Assembly: GCA_903994455.1 (NCBI GenBank)
Contig: CAJEXI010000005.1
Coordinates: forward strand, 59,891-123,890
Source: an uncultured Chlorobiaceae bacterium
GTDB taxonomy: Bacteria; Bacteroidota; Chlorobiia; Chlorobiales; Chlorobiaceae
DNA: 64,000 bases
Direction of reading: 5' to 3'
The position numbers and the translations under genes are program-made. The notes under the pieces are model-generated. The model had not been told where the DNA came from, did no database searches, and saw nothing but the letters and a program-made list of their open reading frames with translations. How positions within the stretch are numbered: the first letter of the stretch is position 1; each line of letters starts with the position of its first letter. Shown here piece after piece: positions 38,681 through 48,037 of this stretch.

Positions 38681-38864
38681 ACCGACAAATGAGGTGGTGA
38701 AAAACAACCCGGAAAAGTTTCCTGAAGGCTATGTCCAGAAGCTTTATAAAAATGAATGGGACTCATTGATGTCGAAATTTGCGACTTCAATCAAAGGGGG
38801 ATCGGTAAAATTGCCAAGTGCGATTATGATCGGCGACGTGTACCCCACACCGAAAACAAAATGA
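38670..38864 (+). pseudogene. ORF6N-domain fragment
   Basis: A 64-codon frame (non-ATG start inside the boundary motif) reads NEVVKNNPEKFPEGYVQKLY and NEWDSLMSKFATSIKGG, resembling the core of ORF6N DNA-binding domains. The N- and C-terminal parts of a normal ORF6N protein are missing, so it is probably a remnant. Confidence 0.6.
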
Positions 38865-38972
38865 AACCCGAGAGCCGAGCACCCTTGGGAAGCACAAAAA
38901 AACCTGAATTGACTACCCCGCCAGATACCTTTCATGGTATATTATCGAAATACCAACAAGAGAAAAAATAAA

Positions 38973-39977
38973 ATGCCTTATTCTGTTGAAAACTGCCCCG
39001 AAGCTGACTGGCAGGCTCTCGACCAGCACATCATGGAACAATTGACTATCTTTGCACCTGACGAAATAAGATGGAAGCAAAAGACAGAGTTTTCATCACC
39101 CGCTGTCTCAGCAGGTTTCCAGTTGCAATATGGACATGCAAACGGTCGACTATACCAGGGAGATTCTATCAAGTGGCTTGAGTCTCTTCCCTCGTCAAGC
39201 GTTGACCTCGTTTTTGCTGACCCCCCCTATAACATCAAAAAAGCCGAATGGGACAATTTTGAGAGTCAGGAGAAATATATTGAGTGGTCAATCAGGTGGA
39301 TCGCTCAAGCCGCCCGCGTTTTAAAGCCTACCGGTTCTCTCTATGTGTGCGGGTTCTCTGAAATATTGGCGGACATCAAACACCCGGCATCAAAGTATTT
39401 CAAGCATTGTCGCTGGCTGATCTGGCATTACAAAAACAAGGCTAATTTAGGAAACGAGTGGGGACGGTCGCATGAGAGCATCATCCATTTCCGTAAAACA
39501 GACGCTTGCAAACTAAACATTGACGATGTCCGCACTCCTTACGGAGCGCATACGCTCAAATATCCGTCGCACCCACAGGCAGAGACAAGCGCCTACGGTG
39601 GTAACGGAAACAAGCAGCGTGACAACTGGATACCAAACCCCAAGGGAGCAAAACCAAAAGATGTCATAGACATTCCAACCACCTGCAACGGCATGGGCGA
39701 GAAAACCCCCCACCCAACGCAAAAACCAGAAGAACTTTTGAGAAAATTTGTTCTTGCATCTTCCAACGAAGGTGATCTCGTCATTGACCCCTTTTCCGGG
39801 TCTGGCACCACGATAGTTGTTGCGGAGCAGCTCAAACGCCGCTGGATGGGTTGTGACATGAACATCCACTATAATCAATGGGCAATGGAACGGTTAAAAA
39901 ACGTCAGGCGAATGACTAAAGACGAATGGATCACCCACGACAGGAAAACCGCCGCCAGGAGGGAATCCATACGATGA
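38973..39977 (+). CDS. Beta-class DNA adenine methyltransferase, copy A
   Basis: 334 residues from ATG 38973; an extension to 38934 is possible but lacks family sequence. Motif IV ADPPY (82-86) comes before motif I VIDPFSGSGTT (about 275-285), the order of beta-class N6-adenine enzymes such as M.RsrI. Its stop overlaps the endonuclease start (ATGA), forming a type II R-M pair. Recognition sequence unknown. Confidence 0.88.
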   Translation: MPYSVENCPEADWQALDQHIMEQLTIFAPDEIRWKQKTEFSSPAVSAGFQLQYGHANGRLYQGDSIKWLESLPSSSVDLVFADPPYNIKKAEWDNFESQEKYIEWSIRWIAQAARVLKPTGSLYVCGFSEILADIKHPASKYFKHCRWLIWHYKNKANLGNEWGRSHESIIHFRKTDACKLNIDDVRTPYGAHTLKYPSHPQAETSAYGGNGNKQRDNWIPNPKGAKPKDVIDIPTTCNGMGEKTPHPTQKPEELLRKFVLASSNEGDLVIDPFSGSGTTIVVAEQLKRRWMGCDMNIHYNQWAMERLKNVRRMTKDEWITHDRKTAARRESIR

Positions 39978-40921
39978 ATATTTCAAAACTTGTAAGCAGA
40001 GCCGTCAACAAAGAGCTTTTCCTCACGGTAGAAAGCTACATCACATTTTGCAATCGCTATCTGGAATATGTAGAGACAGGCCTGCAAGCCCGTATCATCT
40101 CCAGAAATGAAAACCACTATCAATTTTTCCAGTACCAAAAAGATGGGCATTACAACATTACCCGCCCCATCAACACACAGCTCATGTACGACGCTGATAA
40201 TTTTGAAACCGGCGCAAAGCAGTTTCTGGAAACACTTGAACAGATAAAAAACGGAGAACGGCCATCAGACGAATGTAGAGAAAACATCAACCGCACCATC
40301 TATACTATCCAGCAATCAATCGGCGCAACACTCGACGCGTTACCTGCCGGAAAATCAAACCAGGCCCGAAAAGTAAATGGCGATTTATTTGAGCGACTGA
40401 TCCGTTTACTGATTGTTTCCCTTGACGTAGAGTGCGTATCAGGTGTCATGCAAGTTCCTGTAAAAGATGACGATGGAACAGAACTTTTTAAATCAGCCTA
40501 TCAACATGATTTAATGATAAGCAAAACAGGAGAACTGAAAATCATAGGTTCTGTTAAAACTTCCAGCAAAGACCGCATTGACAAGGTTTTCATGGACAAG
40601 TTTTTATACAACAGGCTCACCAACACAGATTTGTCACACATCGCCATTTTTCTCAATGATGTACAGCGTAAAAAGACAAAAAAAGAGCATGAGTACTGTA
40701 TTTCAGCAACATTTCTGCCAGGACACTTCAAGGCATACACAATCAAGCTCAATCCACTTGACGGTGTTTATTACTGCGACATCCGCCCCAATATGATGAC
40801 GCACCCATTACTTTCCCGACACATAAAAACTATTGATCATTTTTTCTTCTCTGACCTTTGGACTCTTCTGGCCAGACAGGGGCAGAGCCTTGAGGAAATA
40901 GCCATCAAACCAGAAGAATAA
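39974..40921 (+). CDS. Probable type II restriction endonuclease, copy A
   Basis: 315 residues. Assigned mainly from translational coupling to the methylase. A PD-(D/E)xK-like site may be present: HDLMISKTGELKIIGSVKTS (D179, E187, K195), with GDLFERLIRLL upstream as the usual helix. No family name recognised. Confidence 0.72.
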   Translation: MNISKLVSRAVNKELFLTVESYITFCNRYLEYVETGLQARIISRNENHYQFFQYQKDGHYNITRPINTQLMYDADNFETGAKQFLETLEQIKNGERPSDECRENINRTIYTIQQSIGATLDALPAGKSNQARKVNGDLFERLIRLLIVSLDVECVSGVMQVPVKDDDGTELFKSAYQHDLMISKTGELKIIGSVKTSSKDRIDKVFMDKFLYNRLTNTDLSHIAIFLNDVQRKKTKKEHEYCISATFLPGHFKAYTIKLNPLDGVYYCDIRPNMMTHPLLSRHIKTIDHFFFSDLWTLLARQGQSLEEIAIKPEE

Positions 40922-40989
40922 TACAATAATCACAGACACATTTTATGTTTTCAAATGGCAGAAAAACTGAAATTGTATTCTTGGTTGAA

Positions 40990-41036
40990 TGGCAAGTTTA
41001 GCAAAAACGACGTTCCGAAAGCCAACGCCAGGCAGT
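40990..41036 (+). pseudogene. Tiny methylase scar, copy A
   Basis: TTTAGCAAAAACGACGTTCC and GAAAGCCAACGCCAGG resemble the methylase segment encoding WFSKTDFPKADVRK (near 37835-37870), but decayed. It leads directly into a boundary motif, as at 53488. Confidence 0.55.
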
Positions 41037-41045
41037 TTCACGCCA

Positions 41046-41064
41046 TTTGAAATTTGCGTATCAT
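41046..41064 (+). repeat. Module-boundary motif, copy 4
   Basis: TTTGAAATTTGCGTATCAT, one base different from copy 3; 39 bp before the antitoxin gene. Confidence 0.85.
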
Positions 41065-41102
41065 TCATCAGGATTACCAAGCAATGAATCCAGGACAAGA
41101 CC

Positions 41103-41321
41103 ATGAGAACTGTGACACTGAAAATTGATGAGAGCGTTGACGAACAATTCAGCTTGTTCCTTGCGCACTTCTCATCAAGCGAGATACAAATACTGAAGAA
41201 ATCTGAGTATATGAGCGACGATAAATATCTCAGAAGCATCAACGGCATGGTTCAAAGCCTTCATGATGCTAAAAGAGAACCTCTGGAAAAAGGGGTGACA
41301 CTCGATAGACTGGAGTGGTGA
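41103..41321 (+). CDS. Small antitoxin-like protein, copy A
   Basis: 72 residues. MRTVTLKIDESVDEQFSLFL opens like short beta-strand plus helix antitoxins. The expected RelE-type toxin is absent: the overlapping frame 41321-41401 gives only MYTEALYPITKQ and stops after 26 codons. A DUF2442 gene follows. Confidence 0.65.
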   Translation: MRTVTLKIDESVDEQFSLFLAHFSSSEIQILKKSEYMSDDKYLRSINGMVQSLHDAKREPLEKGVTLDRLEW

Positions 41322-41360
41322 TGTACACCGAAGCCCTTTACCCGATAACAAAGCAGCCCC

Positions 41361-41621
41361 ATGACAGACACAACGCATGGCATCAGCACTTTCCGCGTTG
41401 AAGTGACAAATATTTCTCCTTATGGCTTTTGGATTCTCGTCGGGGATGAAGAGCTGTTTTTGCCATACACTGAATTTCCCTGGTTCAAAGAGGCTCCCGT
41501 TGGCAAAATCTGCAAGGTAGAACTTCATCACCCGGAGCATTTGTATTGGCCATCTTTGGATATTGACCTTTCCATTGAGTCAATTCGTAAGCCTGATGTC
41601 TTTCCGCTTGTCAGCCAATGA
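41361..41621 (+). CDS. DUF2442 protein, copy A
   Basis: 86 residues. SPYGFWILVGDEELFLPYTE and HPEHLYWPSLDIDLSIESI are the signature segments of DUF2442, small proteins that often pair with DUF4160 in putative toxin-antitoxin modules. No DUF4160 is seen here. Confidence 0.85.
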   Translation: MTDTTHGISTFRVEVTNISPYGFWILVGDEELFLPYTEFPWFKEAPVGKICKVELHHPEHLYWPSLDIDLSIESIRKPDVFPLVSQ

Positions 41622-41734
41622 AAAACCGTTATGCTCTATTTCAAGAGATCGTTGGCTTGTTGTCCCGGAGGGGAAGATGCAAAGATATAAAGCGTGGTCA
41701 GCATCAGATCATACCAACATCAGAGCTCTGTTAA
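41618..41734 (+). CDS. 38-residue overlapping ORF, copy A
   Basis: Starts in a 4-bp ATGA overlap with the DUF2442 gene and encodes MKNRYALFQEIVGLLSRRG and a basic tail. Not recognised; it could be a truncated partner gene. Confidence 0.35.
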   Translation: MKNRYALFQEIVGLLSRRGRCKDIKRGQHQIIPTSELC

Positions 41735-41781
41735 TATTGTTATAACCTTAGCATTAACTCTAATTAATATATTGAATTATC

Positions 41782-41964
41782 ATGGAAACAGTAAAAGAAA
41801 AAATAGTAGAAATCGTTCACTCTCAACCTGAAGATTCGAGCTATGATGAAATTATAAGGGAAATTGTGTTTGAACGGATGGTAGCCAAAGGATTACAGGA
41901 TTCAAGGAAAGGAAATTTGATTTCTAATGAAACAATGGAACATCGAATTAAAACATGGCAGTAA
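41782..41964 (+). CDS. RelB-like antitoxin, copy A
   Basis: 60 residues, acidic N-terminus (METVKEKIVEIVHSQPEDSS) and helical body with ISNETMEHRIKTW at the end. It overlaps the ParE-like toxin by 10 bp, the usual antitoxin-first order. Confidence 0.75.
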   Translation: METVKEKIVEIVHSQPEDSSYDEIIREIVFERMVAKGLQDSRKGNLISNETMEHRIKTWQ

Positions 41965-42248
41965 TAAGATGGACAATAGAATCGGAGATGTGGTTAAGAG
42001 ATATCCATGAATATATTTCCCAAGACAACCCATCTGCTGGTGCAAGAGTCGTGAAATCAATCTACGATAAAGTTCAGATTTTAAGAGACCTGCCTGAAAT
42101 CGGATACAGATACAGGACTGAAGAAGAGGGTGAAATACAAATTTTACTGTATGGTCACTATCGAATTGCATACCTGATAAGGGAGACTGAGCAAATTGAT
42201 ATCTTGGGTGTTTTTCACGGATCACTGGATATTGAAAGTTATCTGTAA
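41955..42248 (+). CDS. ParE/RelE-family toxin, copy A
   Basis: 97 residues. VIRWTIESEMWLRDIHEYIS, LRDLPEIGYRYR and LYGHYRIAYLI are the normal ParE segments. Such toxins act on gyrase or mRNA; the target is not predictable here. Confidence 0.88.
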   Translation: MAVIRWTIESEMWLRDIHEYISQDNPSAGARVVKSIYDKVQILRDLPEIGYRYRTEEEGEIQILLYGHYRIAYLIRETEQIDILGVFHGSLDIESYL

Positions 42249-42269
42249 CTTGAACGCAAGGAGAACCGC

Positions 42270-42467
42270 ATGAACACAGACGCGACATATAACCCACAAC
42301 TGCAGGATGACAGTGAAGAGGCTGAAAAGCATCTCGCCCTTTTAATCCATCAAGCAGGAGAAGACGCAAGAGTTCACACAAAAAAAATTCTGGACGCACA
42401 TTTCAAAAAAATTAACGACATGATTGCCGAGGCAGTTTTATCTCAAAAAAAATCCCTCCCTTCATGA
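42270..42467 (+). CDS. Small partner of zeta toxin, copy A
   Basis: 65 residues, helical, charged (HLALLIHQAGEDARVHTKKI). It overlaps the zeta gene by 4 bp and so is the likely antitoxin, although it is not recognisable as classic epsilon. Confidence 0.65.
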   Translation: MNTDATYNPQLQDDSEEAEKHLALLIHQAGEDARVHTKKILDAHFKKINDMIAEAVLSQKKSLPS

Positions 42468-43075
42468 CAGATGCTCAAAAACCAAGATTGATTGTGGTAG
42501 CAGGGCCAAATGGTTCAGGCAAAACCACCATTACCGAAAAACTGCTCCGACATGAATGGATGGAAGATTGTCAATACATCAATCCCGATCTGATTGCACA
42601 GCAAGAGTTTGGAGACTGGAACTCCCCTGCTGCTGTGATTCAGGCAGCCAACAAGGCAAAGGCCACCAGGGACTATTGCTTGGCTCATAACATCAGCATC
42701 GCCTTTGAAACGGTATTCTCTACCCAGGAAAAGCTGGAGTTTCTCAAACGGGCAAAAGATGCCGGATTTTTTATTCGTTTCTTCTTCGTGTGTACCAATG
42801 ACCCTTCAATCAATGCTCAGCGAGTAGCCAAACGTGTTATGGGAGGTGGACATGATGTTCCTATTCCTAAAATCATTGACCGATATTACAGATCTATTTC
42901 GAATGCTCTTCAAGCCATGAAATTGGCTGATCGCGCCTATTTCTATGATAACACTGAAATAAACACAGATCCTCAGCTTCTGTTCAGAGTAAAAGAAGGG
43001 GAAATTGAAAAAACATATTCTGATATCTCCCCATGGGCAGAAATTATCTACGATTCCCTTGAAAAAGAGGAATAA
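42464..43075 (+). CDS. Zeta-type toxin kinase, copy A
   Basis: 203 residues. P-loop VVAGPNGSGKTTITEKLL (about 11-28), then NPDLIAQQEF and SIAFETVFS, as in zeta toxins that phosphorylate UDP-N-acetylglucosamine. The last 30 residues differ slightly from copy B. Confidence 0.88.
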   Translation: MTDAQKPRLIVVAGPNGSGKTTITEKLLRHEWMEDCQYINPDLIAQQEFGDWNSPAAVIQAANKAKATRDYCLAHNISIAFETVFSTQEKLEFLKRAKDAGFFIRFFFVCTNDPSINAQRVAKRVMGGGHDVPIPKIIDRYYRSISNALQAMKLADRAYFYDNTEINTDPQLLFRVKEGEIEKTYSDISPWAEIIYDSLEKEE

Positions 43076-43140
43076 GCTACCGCGATGGAAAGCATTGCTG
43101 ACTCCGGTCATGACGATGACCTCTTGAAACACGGGCAAAG

Positions 43141-43824
43141 TTGCCTTCACCAATTGAATGGGTCAACAAACGAAAGCTTCGTGCAAAGGATTCTGTCAAC
43201 ACAGTATGGTGGTTTAGTAAAACCGACTTTCCGAAAGCCGATGTCAGGAAGGTACTGACTCCCCCTTCTGATCTTAGGAAAAAATTGATTGAGAACCAGG
43301 AGAGTTTCTACACACCCAAAAAACGCCCATCAGGCCATGACATCAGTGACGCGTTTGGCAAGGATAACGGTGGGGCAATTCCTTCCAACCTTCTCTCGAT
43401 ACCGAATACCGATAGCAACTCGAGCTATCTGCGGATATGCAAGGAGCTCGGCATTGACCGCCATCCGGCAAGATTCCCCTCAGAACTCCCCGCGTTTTTT
43501 ATCAAGATGCTGACCGACGAGGACGATGTTGTGCTCGACATTTTTGGAGGTTCAAACACCACCGGATTCACCGCAGAAGCTCTCAGGCGCAAGTGGATAA
43601 CCTTTGAGATCAATCATGATTATCTCTCTTCATCCGTCTTCAGGTTCCTTGATGGACAAAGCTCTGCAACCATGCAGCGCGTTTTGGATGAATTGAGCAA
43701 GAGTGATGCAAATTACTTTATTAATAAGGCCGCTTGCGCACTCAATCCGAATAACAAAGCAAAATCAAAAGCTGAATCAAAGGCTCAGGGAGAATTATTT
43801 GTTTTTGGAGCTACCGCTCTATAG
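43141..43824 (+). pseudogene. N4-cytosine methylase, 3' two-thirds only
   Basis: Begins at codon L124 (LPSPIEWVNKRK) of the full methylase and runs to the normal stop, about 95% like copy A. Motif I is intact but motif IV (TSPPF) is missing, so it cannot be active alone. The junction sequence upstream (GACCTCTTGAAACACGGGCA) is the same as at 52499. Confidence 0.9.
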
Positions 43825-43881
43825 CGCCTGACAGGAGACCACCGCTTTTTGAAAAGCTGACGAAAAGAAAACCATATACTC

Positions 43882-44061
43882 TTATGCAGCTACGGCCTTC
43901 TTGGTTGGGGTTCCATAAGTCAGTTTTAATTCCAACCGAGAAGCTAAAGCTTCTATTCTGGCATGGGTATCTGAAACATATTTGGCAAGATCATGCTCAG
44001 CTCTATCGTCCAAAATTTTTTGGGTTTTGACTTTTTCAATCAAAAGCTCATTATCATTCAT
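43882..44061 (-). CDS. Short antitoxin-like gene
   Basis: 59 residues, starting MNDNELLIEKVKTQKILDDR and continuing HDLAKYVSDTHARIEALASR; nearly identical to the antitoxin at 59069 except for its C-terminus. Below the length of typical ORF lists. It is preceded by only a scar of its PIN toxin. Confidence 0.7.
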   Translation of the reverse strand: MNDNELLIEKVKTQKILDDRAEHDLAKYVSDTHARIEALASRLELKLTYGTPTKKAVAA

Positions 44062-44153
44062 CAGGTTTCTCCGAAAATAATTCTAATGGGGTGACAATTT
44101 CCGGTGTCGGCAGGTTCGACCGGGTATTTATCTCACGAAAATAATGAGAGTTA
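44054..44153 (-). pseudogene. PIN toxin 3'-end scar
   Basis: Minus-strand reading HYFREINTRSNLPTPEIVTP then LELFSEKPDE matches the last 35 codons of the toxin at 59280. The rest of the toxin is missing. Confidence 0.75.
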
Positions 44154-44198
44154 TATCTTTGAACAACGCAATAAAAATAGGTGCTGTCTATCGTTATA

Positions 44199-44687
44199 TC
44201 AGTGTGTCAGGGCAAAATTGATAACATTTTGGCTGAGCCAGATGCCGTGCTCACGCATCCGGCTTATTGCATCAGGCATGGATATGCTATACCCTGTAGA
44301 TTTCGCTTTCAGCAGTACACCGATAGCGCCGGTAACATTCAGGTTTGACAAACGGGCAGTTCGCCTGCCAAGGAGTTCATCAATGCATACCAGATTGATG
44401 CCAAGCAGCAAGGCGGTTTGTATGACCGATGCTTCTCCGCTATCGAGCGTGTTTCGCAGATAGGGCATGAGCTCCAATGGCTCGGGGCGCTCCTCTAACC
44501 ATGATGCCTGCTCAAATACCTCGATGCCAAAAGAATCGCGGCCACCTGCACGGATTTCTTGAGCCACTTCATACGGCACAACTACCCTTGAGTACAGACA
44601 ATGAAGCAAATCAAGATTACCTGTCGCGGCGGTCAATGCAATAAGTGGCGTGGTGTTGACAACAACCACTTTGGTTTGATCAGGCAT
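44199..44687 (-). CDS. DUF3368 PIN-like toxin
   Basis: 162 residues from ATG 44687, which overlaps the antitoxin end by 8 bp (a longer frame to 44726 is not needed). VVVNTTPLIALTAATGNLDLL (PIN acidic site region), VPYEVAQEI, LDSGEASVIQTALLLG and CIDELLGRRTARLSNLNVTG are DUF3368 signatures. Probable toxin of the UPF0175 pair. Confidence 0.88.
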   Translation of the reverse strand: MPDQTKVVVVNTTPLIALTAATGNLDLLHCLYSRVVVPYEVAQEIRAGGRDSFGIEVFEQASWLEERPEPLELMPYLRNTLDSGEASVIQTALLLGINLVCIDELLGRRTARLSNLNVTGAIGVLLKAKSTGYSISMPDAISRMREHGIWLSQNVINFALTH

Positions 44688-44928
44688 TGCTGAAATCCTG
44701 TGCGAGTTCGTTCTGATCAAGATCAATCATTGGAACACCATATCGGTGCAGTTCAGCCAGAAATTCGACCCTGCTCATGCCGATAAGCGTAGCAGCCATC
44801 CCTGACGAGAGCCGTTTCATTTCAAAAAGTTTGATTGCCATGGCCAGTTTGGCCTCTTTTATGAATTGCTGCGGTGTGCATTGAGCAGCATCAGGCACAT
44901 TGCCTGGCACGTCAAGAAGGAGTTGCAT
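44680..44928 (-). CDS. UPF0175-family antitoxin
   Basis: 82 residues. EAKLAMAIKLFEMKRLSSGM and AATLIGMSRVEFLAELHRYG form the helix-turn-helix-like UPF0175 core. The standard upstream partner of DUF3368 toxins. Confidence 0.88.
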   Translation of the reverse strand: MQLLLDVPGNVPDAAQCTPQQFIKEAKLAMAIKLFEMKRLSSGMAATLIGMSRVEFLAELHRYGVPMIDLDQNELAQDFSNA

Positions 44929-45562
44929 GATTTCCTTTGGTCCAACATTATCAGGATACCAGAATTGCTGTGGGTCGACTCAACATCAAGAAGCACATTT
45001 TTTACGATAAAAAGAACAGATATTTATAAACGGTGGTATATCCCTCTGCCACTTCAAACCGTAATTCAATCCATATTCCCGAAAATATCGATGTCACTGA
45101 TGTTTGGATACCGGACGAAAGCCACTTGAATCAATTTCCGATATCAGCGAGATCAATCGGGTATTTATCACATTAATATGCTGGCGTTGTAAGACTAACA
45201 TTTTTTTAAATTGAAGATGCCGAAAAAAAAGAGATGAGAAGGATGGTTTACCGGAATGAACGTCCATAGGACAGCTATAGCAGAGGAAGATTTGGATGCC
45301 ATCTGCGGCGCAAAGGGTCTTCTTCACTCATGAGAAAAAAACTATAACCCTTCAATGTCACTCCAAACCTAAACGCACAGCCGGACAGCAAACTTCATCT
45401 GAGCATCTTTGATATGCTCCATGGCCCATACAACTGGAATGAGTATCACAAAGTCATTCTTTCCTTGACAGTCTTGCGGACGCTTTGACTGCATTCTTGA
45501 ACCACCAAAGTCATAGAGCAGAATACCAACCTTCTTATCATGATGTATACTGAAATTCAAAC
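44929..45562. other. 634-bp stretch without a convincing gene
   Basis: It holds a decayed PIN-toxin scar (45150-45200) and some unrecognised short frames, including a 63-codon minus-strand ORF at 45369-45560 with no recognised family. No boundary motif was seen here. It ends at the rhuM start. Confidence 0.5.
45150..45200 (-). pseudogene. Decayed PIN toxin scar
   Basis: Minus-strand MLVLQRQHINVINTRL resembles the toxin segment NKRHHIRVINARLNLL. Short, hence moderate confidence. Confidence 0.5.
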
Positions 45563-46570
45563 ATGAATCCGAACGATCTCATTATTTACAAAACGCCGGA
45601 CGGAAAAGCTTCGGTAGCACTCTATGCGCATGGCGATGATGTCTGGCTAACACAAAAGCAGTTGGTCGATCTTTTTGCCACCTCCAAGTCAACCATCAGT
45701 GAACATATCACTAATATCTTGCAAGAAAAAGAGTTAGATGAAAATTCAGTTGTTCGGAATTTCCGAACAACTGCCAATGACGGCAAAGAATATTTGATTA
45801 CGCACTATGCGTTGCCAATGATATTGGCTATTGGTTTTCGTGTGCGGAGTATGCGAGGGACACAGTTCAGACAATGGGCTAATCGTCACCTCAGTGAGTT
45901 TATGGTAAAGGGCTTTATCATGGATGATGAACGGTTGAAAAATCCCGATGGTCGTCCAGATTATTTTGACGAAGTGCTGGAACGTATCAGAGATATACGT
46001 GCATCGGAAAAGCGTTTTTACCAAAAAGTTCGAGACCTCTTCGCACTGTGCAGCGATTACGATTCGAGCGACAAAGCTACACAAATGTTTTTTGCAGAAA
46101 TACAAAATAAGTTACTGTTCGCTGTAACCGGACAAACAGCCGCAGAGATCGTTGCAACGAGGGCAAATGCAGAAAAGGTAAACATGGGGCTGAACACATG
46201 GAACGGTACGATTGTGCGCAAACAAGATATTTATACCGCAAAAAACTATTTAACTGCTGATGAACTTGATACCTTAAACCGGTTGGTTATGGTCTTTCTC
46301 GAAACTGCTGAACTTCGAGCAAAAAAACGTATGGAGACTACAATGGATTATTGGCGTAACAATGCCAATAACGTAATAGAATCTAATGAGTTCGCACTGC
46401 TACAAGGCAAAGGATCAATCAGCAACACAACAATGGAACAACTGGCACTTGACGAGTATGAAAAATTTAATGCACAGCGCAAGGCATGGGAGGCAAAACA
46501 TGCCGATAAACAAGATGAAGATGAGCTAAAGAAGCTTGAATCGAAAGTAAAAAACAAGCACGAAGAGTAA
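45563..46570 (+). CDS. RhuM-family protein
   Basis: 335 residues. N-terminal IIYKTPDGKASVALY and DVWLTQKQLVDLFATSKSTI are the RhuM DNA-binding-like opening, followed by FRVRSMRGTQFRQWANRHL and a Lys/Glu-rich C-terminal tail. RhuM proteins are common in accessory islands; function is not established. No Fic motif was found. Confidence 0.85.
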   Translation: MNPNDLIIYKTPDGKASVALYAHGDDVWLTQKQLVDLFATSKSTISEHITNILQEKELDENSVVRNFRTTANDGKEYLITHYALPMILAIGFRVRSMRGTQFRQWANRHLSEFMVKGFIMDDERLKNPDGRPDYFDEVLERIRDIRASEKRFYQKVRDLFALCSDYDSSDKATQMFFAEIQNKLLFAVTGQTAAEIVATRANAEKVNMGLNTWNGTIVRKQDIYTAKNYLTADELDTLNRLVMVFLETAELRAKKRMETTMDYWRNNANNVIESNEFALLQGKGSISNTTMEQLALDEYEKFNAQRKAWEAKHADKQDEDELKKLESKVKNKHEE

Positions 46571-46618
46571 TTTCCATTAATTTTAAATCAAAAAATTTTA
46601 AAAGTGTCGACTGTACAT

Positions 46619-46751
46619 CGACTATGGCAAAGACAAATTCGTTCAGAGCGATATTGAAGCCATCTGCCAAACTGATCCACAAATCTATTTTGCAGTAAGT
46701 GTGTTGTGGCAGATAGTGACAAGCTGGGTAAACGACCTAAAGGAATATTGA
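46619..46751 (+). pseudogene. HEAT-repeat gene, 3' end only
   Basis: About 44 codons of the HEAT protein (YGKDKFVQSDIEAICQTDP, then WVNDLKEY and stop) precede methylase copy B, with several substitutions. The nuclease-like and HEAT regions are missing, so methylase B is an orphan. Confidence 0.9.
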
Positions 46752-47803
46752 TGATGCAGAGCACACCTCTTTACCATACAACCAAAGGAGAAGCTTATGT
46801 CGGCAATTCTCTTGAACTTCTCGCAGAGTTACCAGACAATAGCATCGATCTGGTTATGACATCGCCCCCCTTTGCACTTCGGCGCCAAAAGAGTTACGGC
46901 AATGTTGAGGAGACGGAATACGTCCAGTGGATTAAGCCATTCGGCCAGGAAGTTTTCCGCGTTCTCAAGGAGAGCGGAAGTTTTGTTCTTGATTTGGGCG
47001 GAGCATATCGTTCCGGTGTTCCATCACGTTCCCTGTACAACTTCCGGGTGCTCCTGGCCTTCTGCGATGAGATCGGGTTTCAACTGGCGGAGGATTTCTA
47101 TTGGTTCAATCCGGCAAAGTTGCCGTCACCCATTGAATGGGTCAACAAACGAAAGCTTCGTGCAAAGGATTCTTTCAACACGGTATGGTGGTTTAGTAAA
47201 ACCGACTTTCCGAAAGCCGATGTCAGGAAGGTACTGACTCCCTATTCTGATCGTATGAAAAAATTGATTCAGGACCCGGAGAGTTTCTACACACCCAAAA
47301 AACGCCCATCAGGCCATGACATCAGTGACGCGTTTGGCAAGGATAACGGTGGGGCAATTCCTTCCAACCTTCTCTCGATACCAAATACTGAGAGCAATTC
47401 GAGCTATCTGCGGATATGCAAGGAGCTCGGCATTGAACGCCATCCGGCAAGATTCCCTTCAGAACTCCCTGCGTTTTTTATCAAGATGCTGACCGACGAG
47501 GACGATGTTGTGCTCGACATTTTTGGAGGTTCAAACACCACAGGATTCACCGCAGAAGCTCTCAGGCGAAAGTGGATAACCTTTGAGATCAATCATGATT
47601 ATCTCTCTTCATCCGTCTTCAGGTTCCTCGATGGACAAAGCTCTGCAACCATGCAGCGCGTTTTGGATGAATTGAGCAAGAATGACGCAAATTACTTCAT
47701 TAATAAGCCCACTTGCGCACTCAATCCGAGTAACAAAGCAAAGTCAAAAGCTGAATCAAAGGCTCAAGGAGAATTATTTGCTTTTGGAGCTACCGTTCTA
47801 TAG
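46751..47803 (+). CDS. M.PvuII-like N4-cytosine DNA methyltransferase, copy B
   Basis: 350 residues, full length with TSPPF and motif I intact. It differs from copy A only in the first 152 codons (for example T11, S31, F142, D152). Motif IV is encoded as TCG-CCC-CCC, so the C run is shorter than the C8 of copy A. Confidence 0.9.
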   Translation: MMQSTPLYHTTKGEAYVGNSLELLAELPDNSIDLVMTSPPFALRRQKSYGNVEETEYVQWIKPFGQEVFRVLKESGSFVLDLGGAYRSGVPSRSLYNFRVLLAFCDEIGFQLAEDFYWFNPAKLPSPIEWVNKRKLRAKDSFNTVWWFSKTDFPKADVRKVLTPYSDRMKKLIQDPESFYTPKKRPSGHDISDAFGKDNGGAIPSNLLSIPNTESNSSYLRICKELGIERHPARFPSELPAFFIKMLTDEDDVVLDIFGGSNTTGFTAEALRRKWITFEINHDYLSSSVFRFLDGQSSATMQRVLDELSKNDANYFINKPTCALNPSNKAKSKAESKAQGELFAFGATVL

Positions 47804-47844
47804 CGCCTGAAAGGAGACCACCGCTTTTTGAAAAGCTGACGAAG

Positions 47845-47921
47845 GTTCGAATTTCCAGAAAACGATATCCCTGATACTGGCAAAGGAGAGCTACGGGAGC
47901 ATTCTGGACAGGCAGGAGTGA
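47845..47921 (+). pseudogene. hsdR 3'-end scar, copy B
   Basis: Same as 38488-38564, within the identical block. Confidence 0.8.
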
Positions 47922-48018
47922 TGAGGCGACAACTCTCCGGGATTTCCGGATAGCCCGGTGTAGTGTTTCGGAGTAAAGATGGGAGATGGCTTTGAGATGG
48001 TCACTCGGTTTCACCTTA

Positions 48019-48037
48019 TTTGAAATTTGCGTATTAT
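48019..48037 (+). repeat. Module-boundary motif, copy 5
   Basis: TTTGAAATTTGCGTATTAT, duplicate of the site at 38662. Confidence 0.85.

Larger units (their letters stand above)
37848..42963. repeat. 5.1-kb direct repeat, copy A
   Basis: This stretch matches 47205-52320 at a constant offset of 9,357 bp. The first and last differences I found are at 37847 (A versus G at 47204) and 42964 (C versus T at 52321). All encoded proteins, including those of chance reading frames on both strands, are identical in between. Flanks outside remain homologous but diverged. Confidence 0.9.

Noticed and set aside
41902..42399. 165-codon minus-strand ORF opposite the ParE/zeta genes
   Set aside because: Shadow of a standard toxin-antitoxin module.
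45563..46570. Fic/Doc-type toxin call for the RhuM protein
   Set aside because: No HPFxxGNG motif is present; only the RhuM-type sequence was supported.
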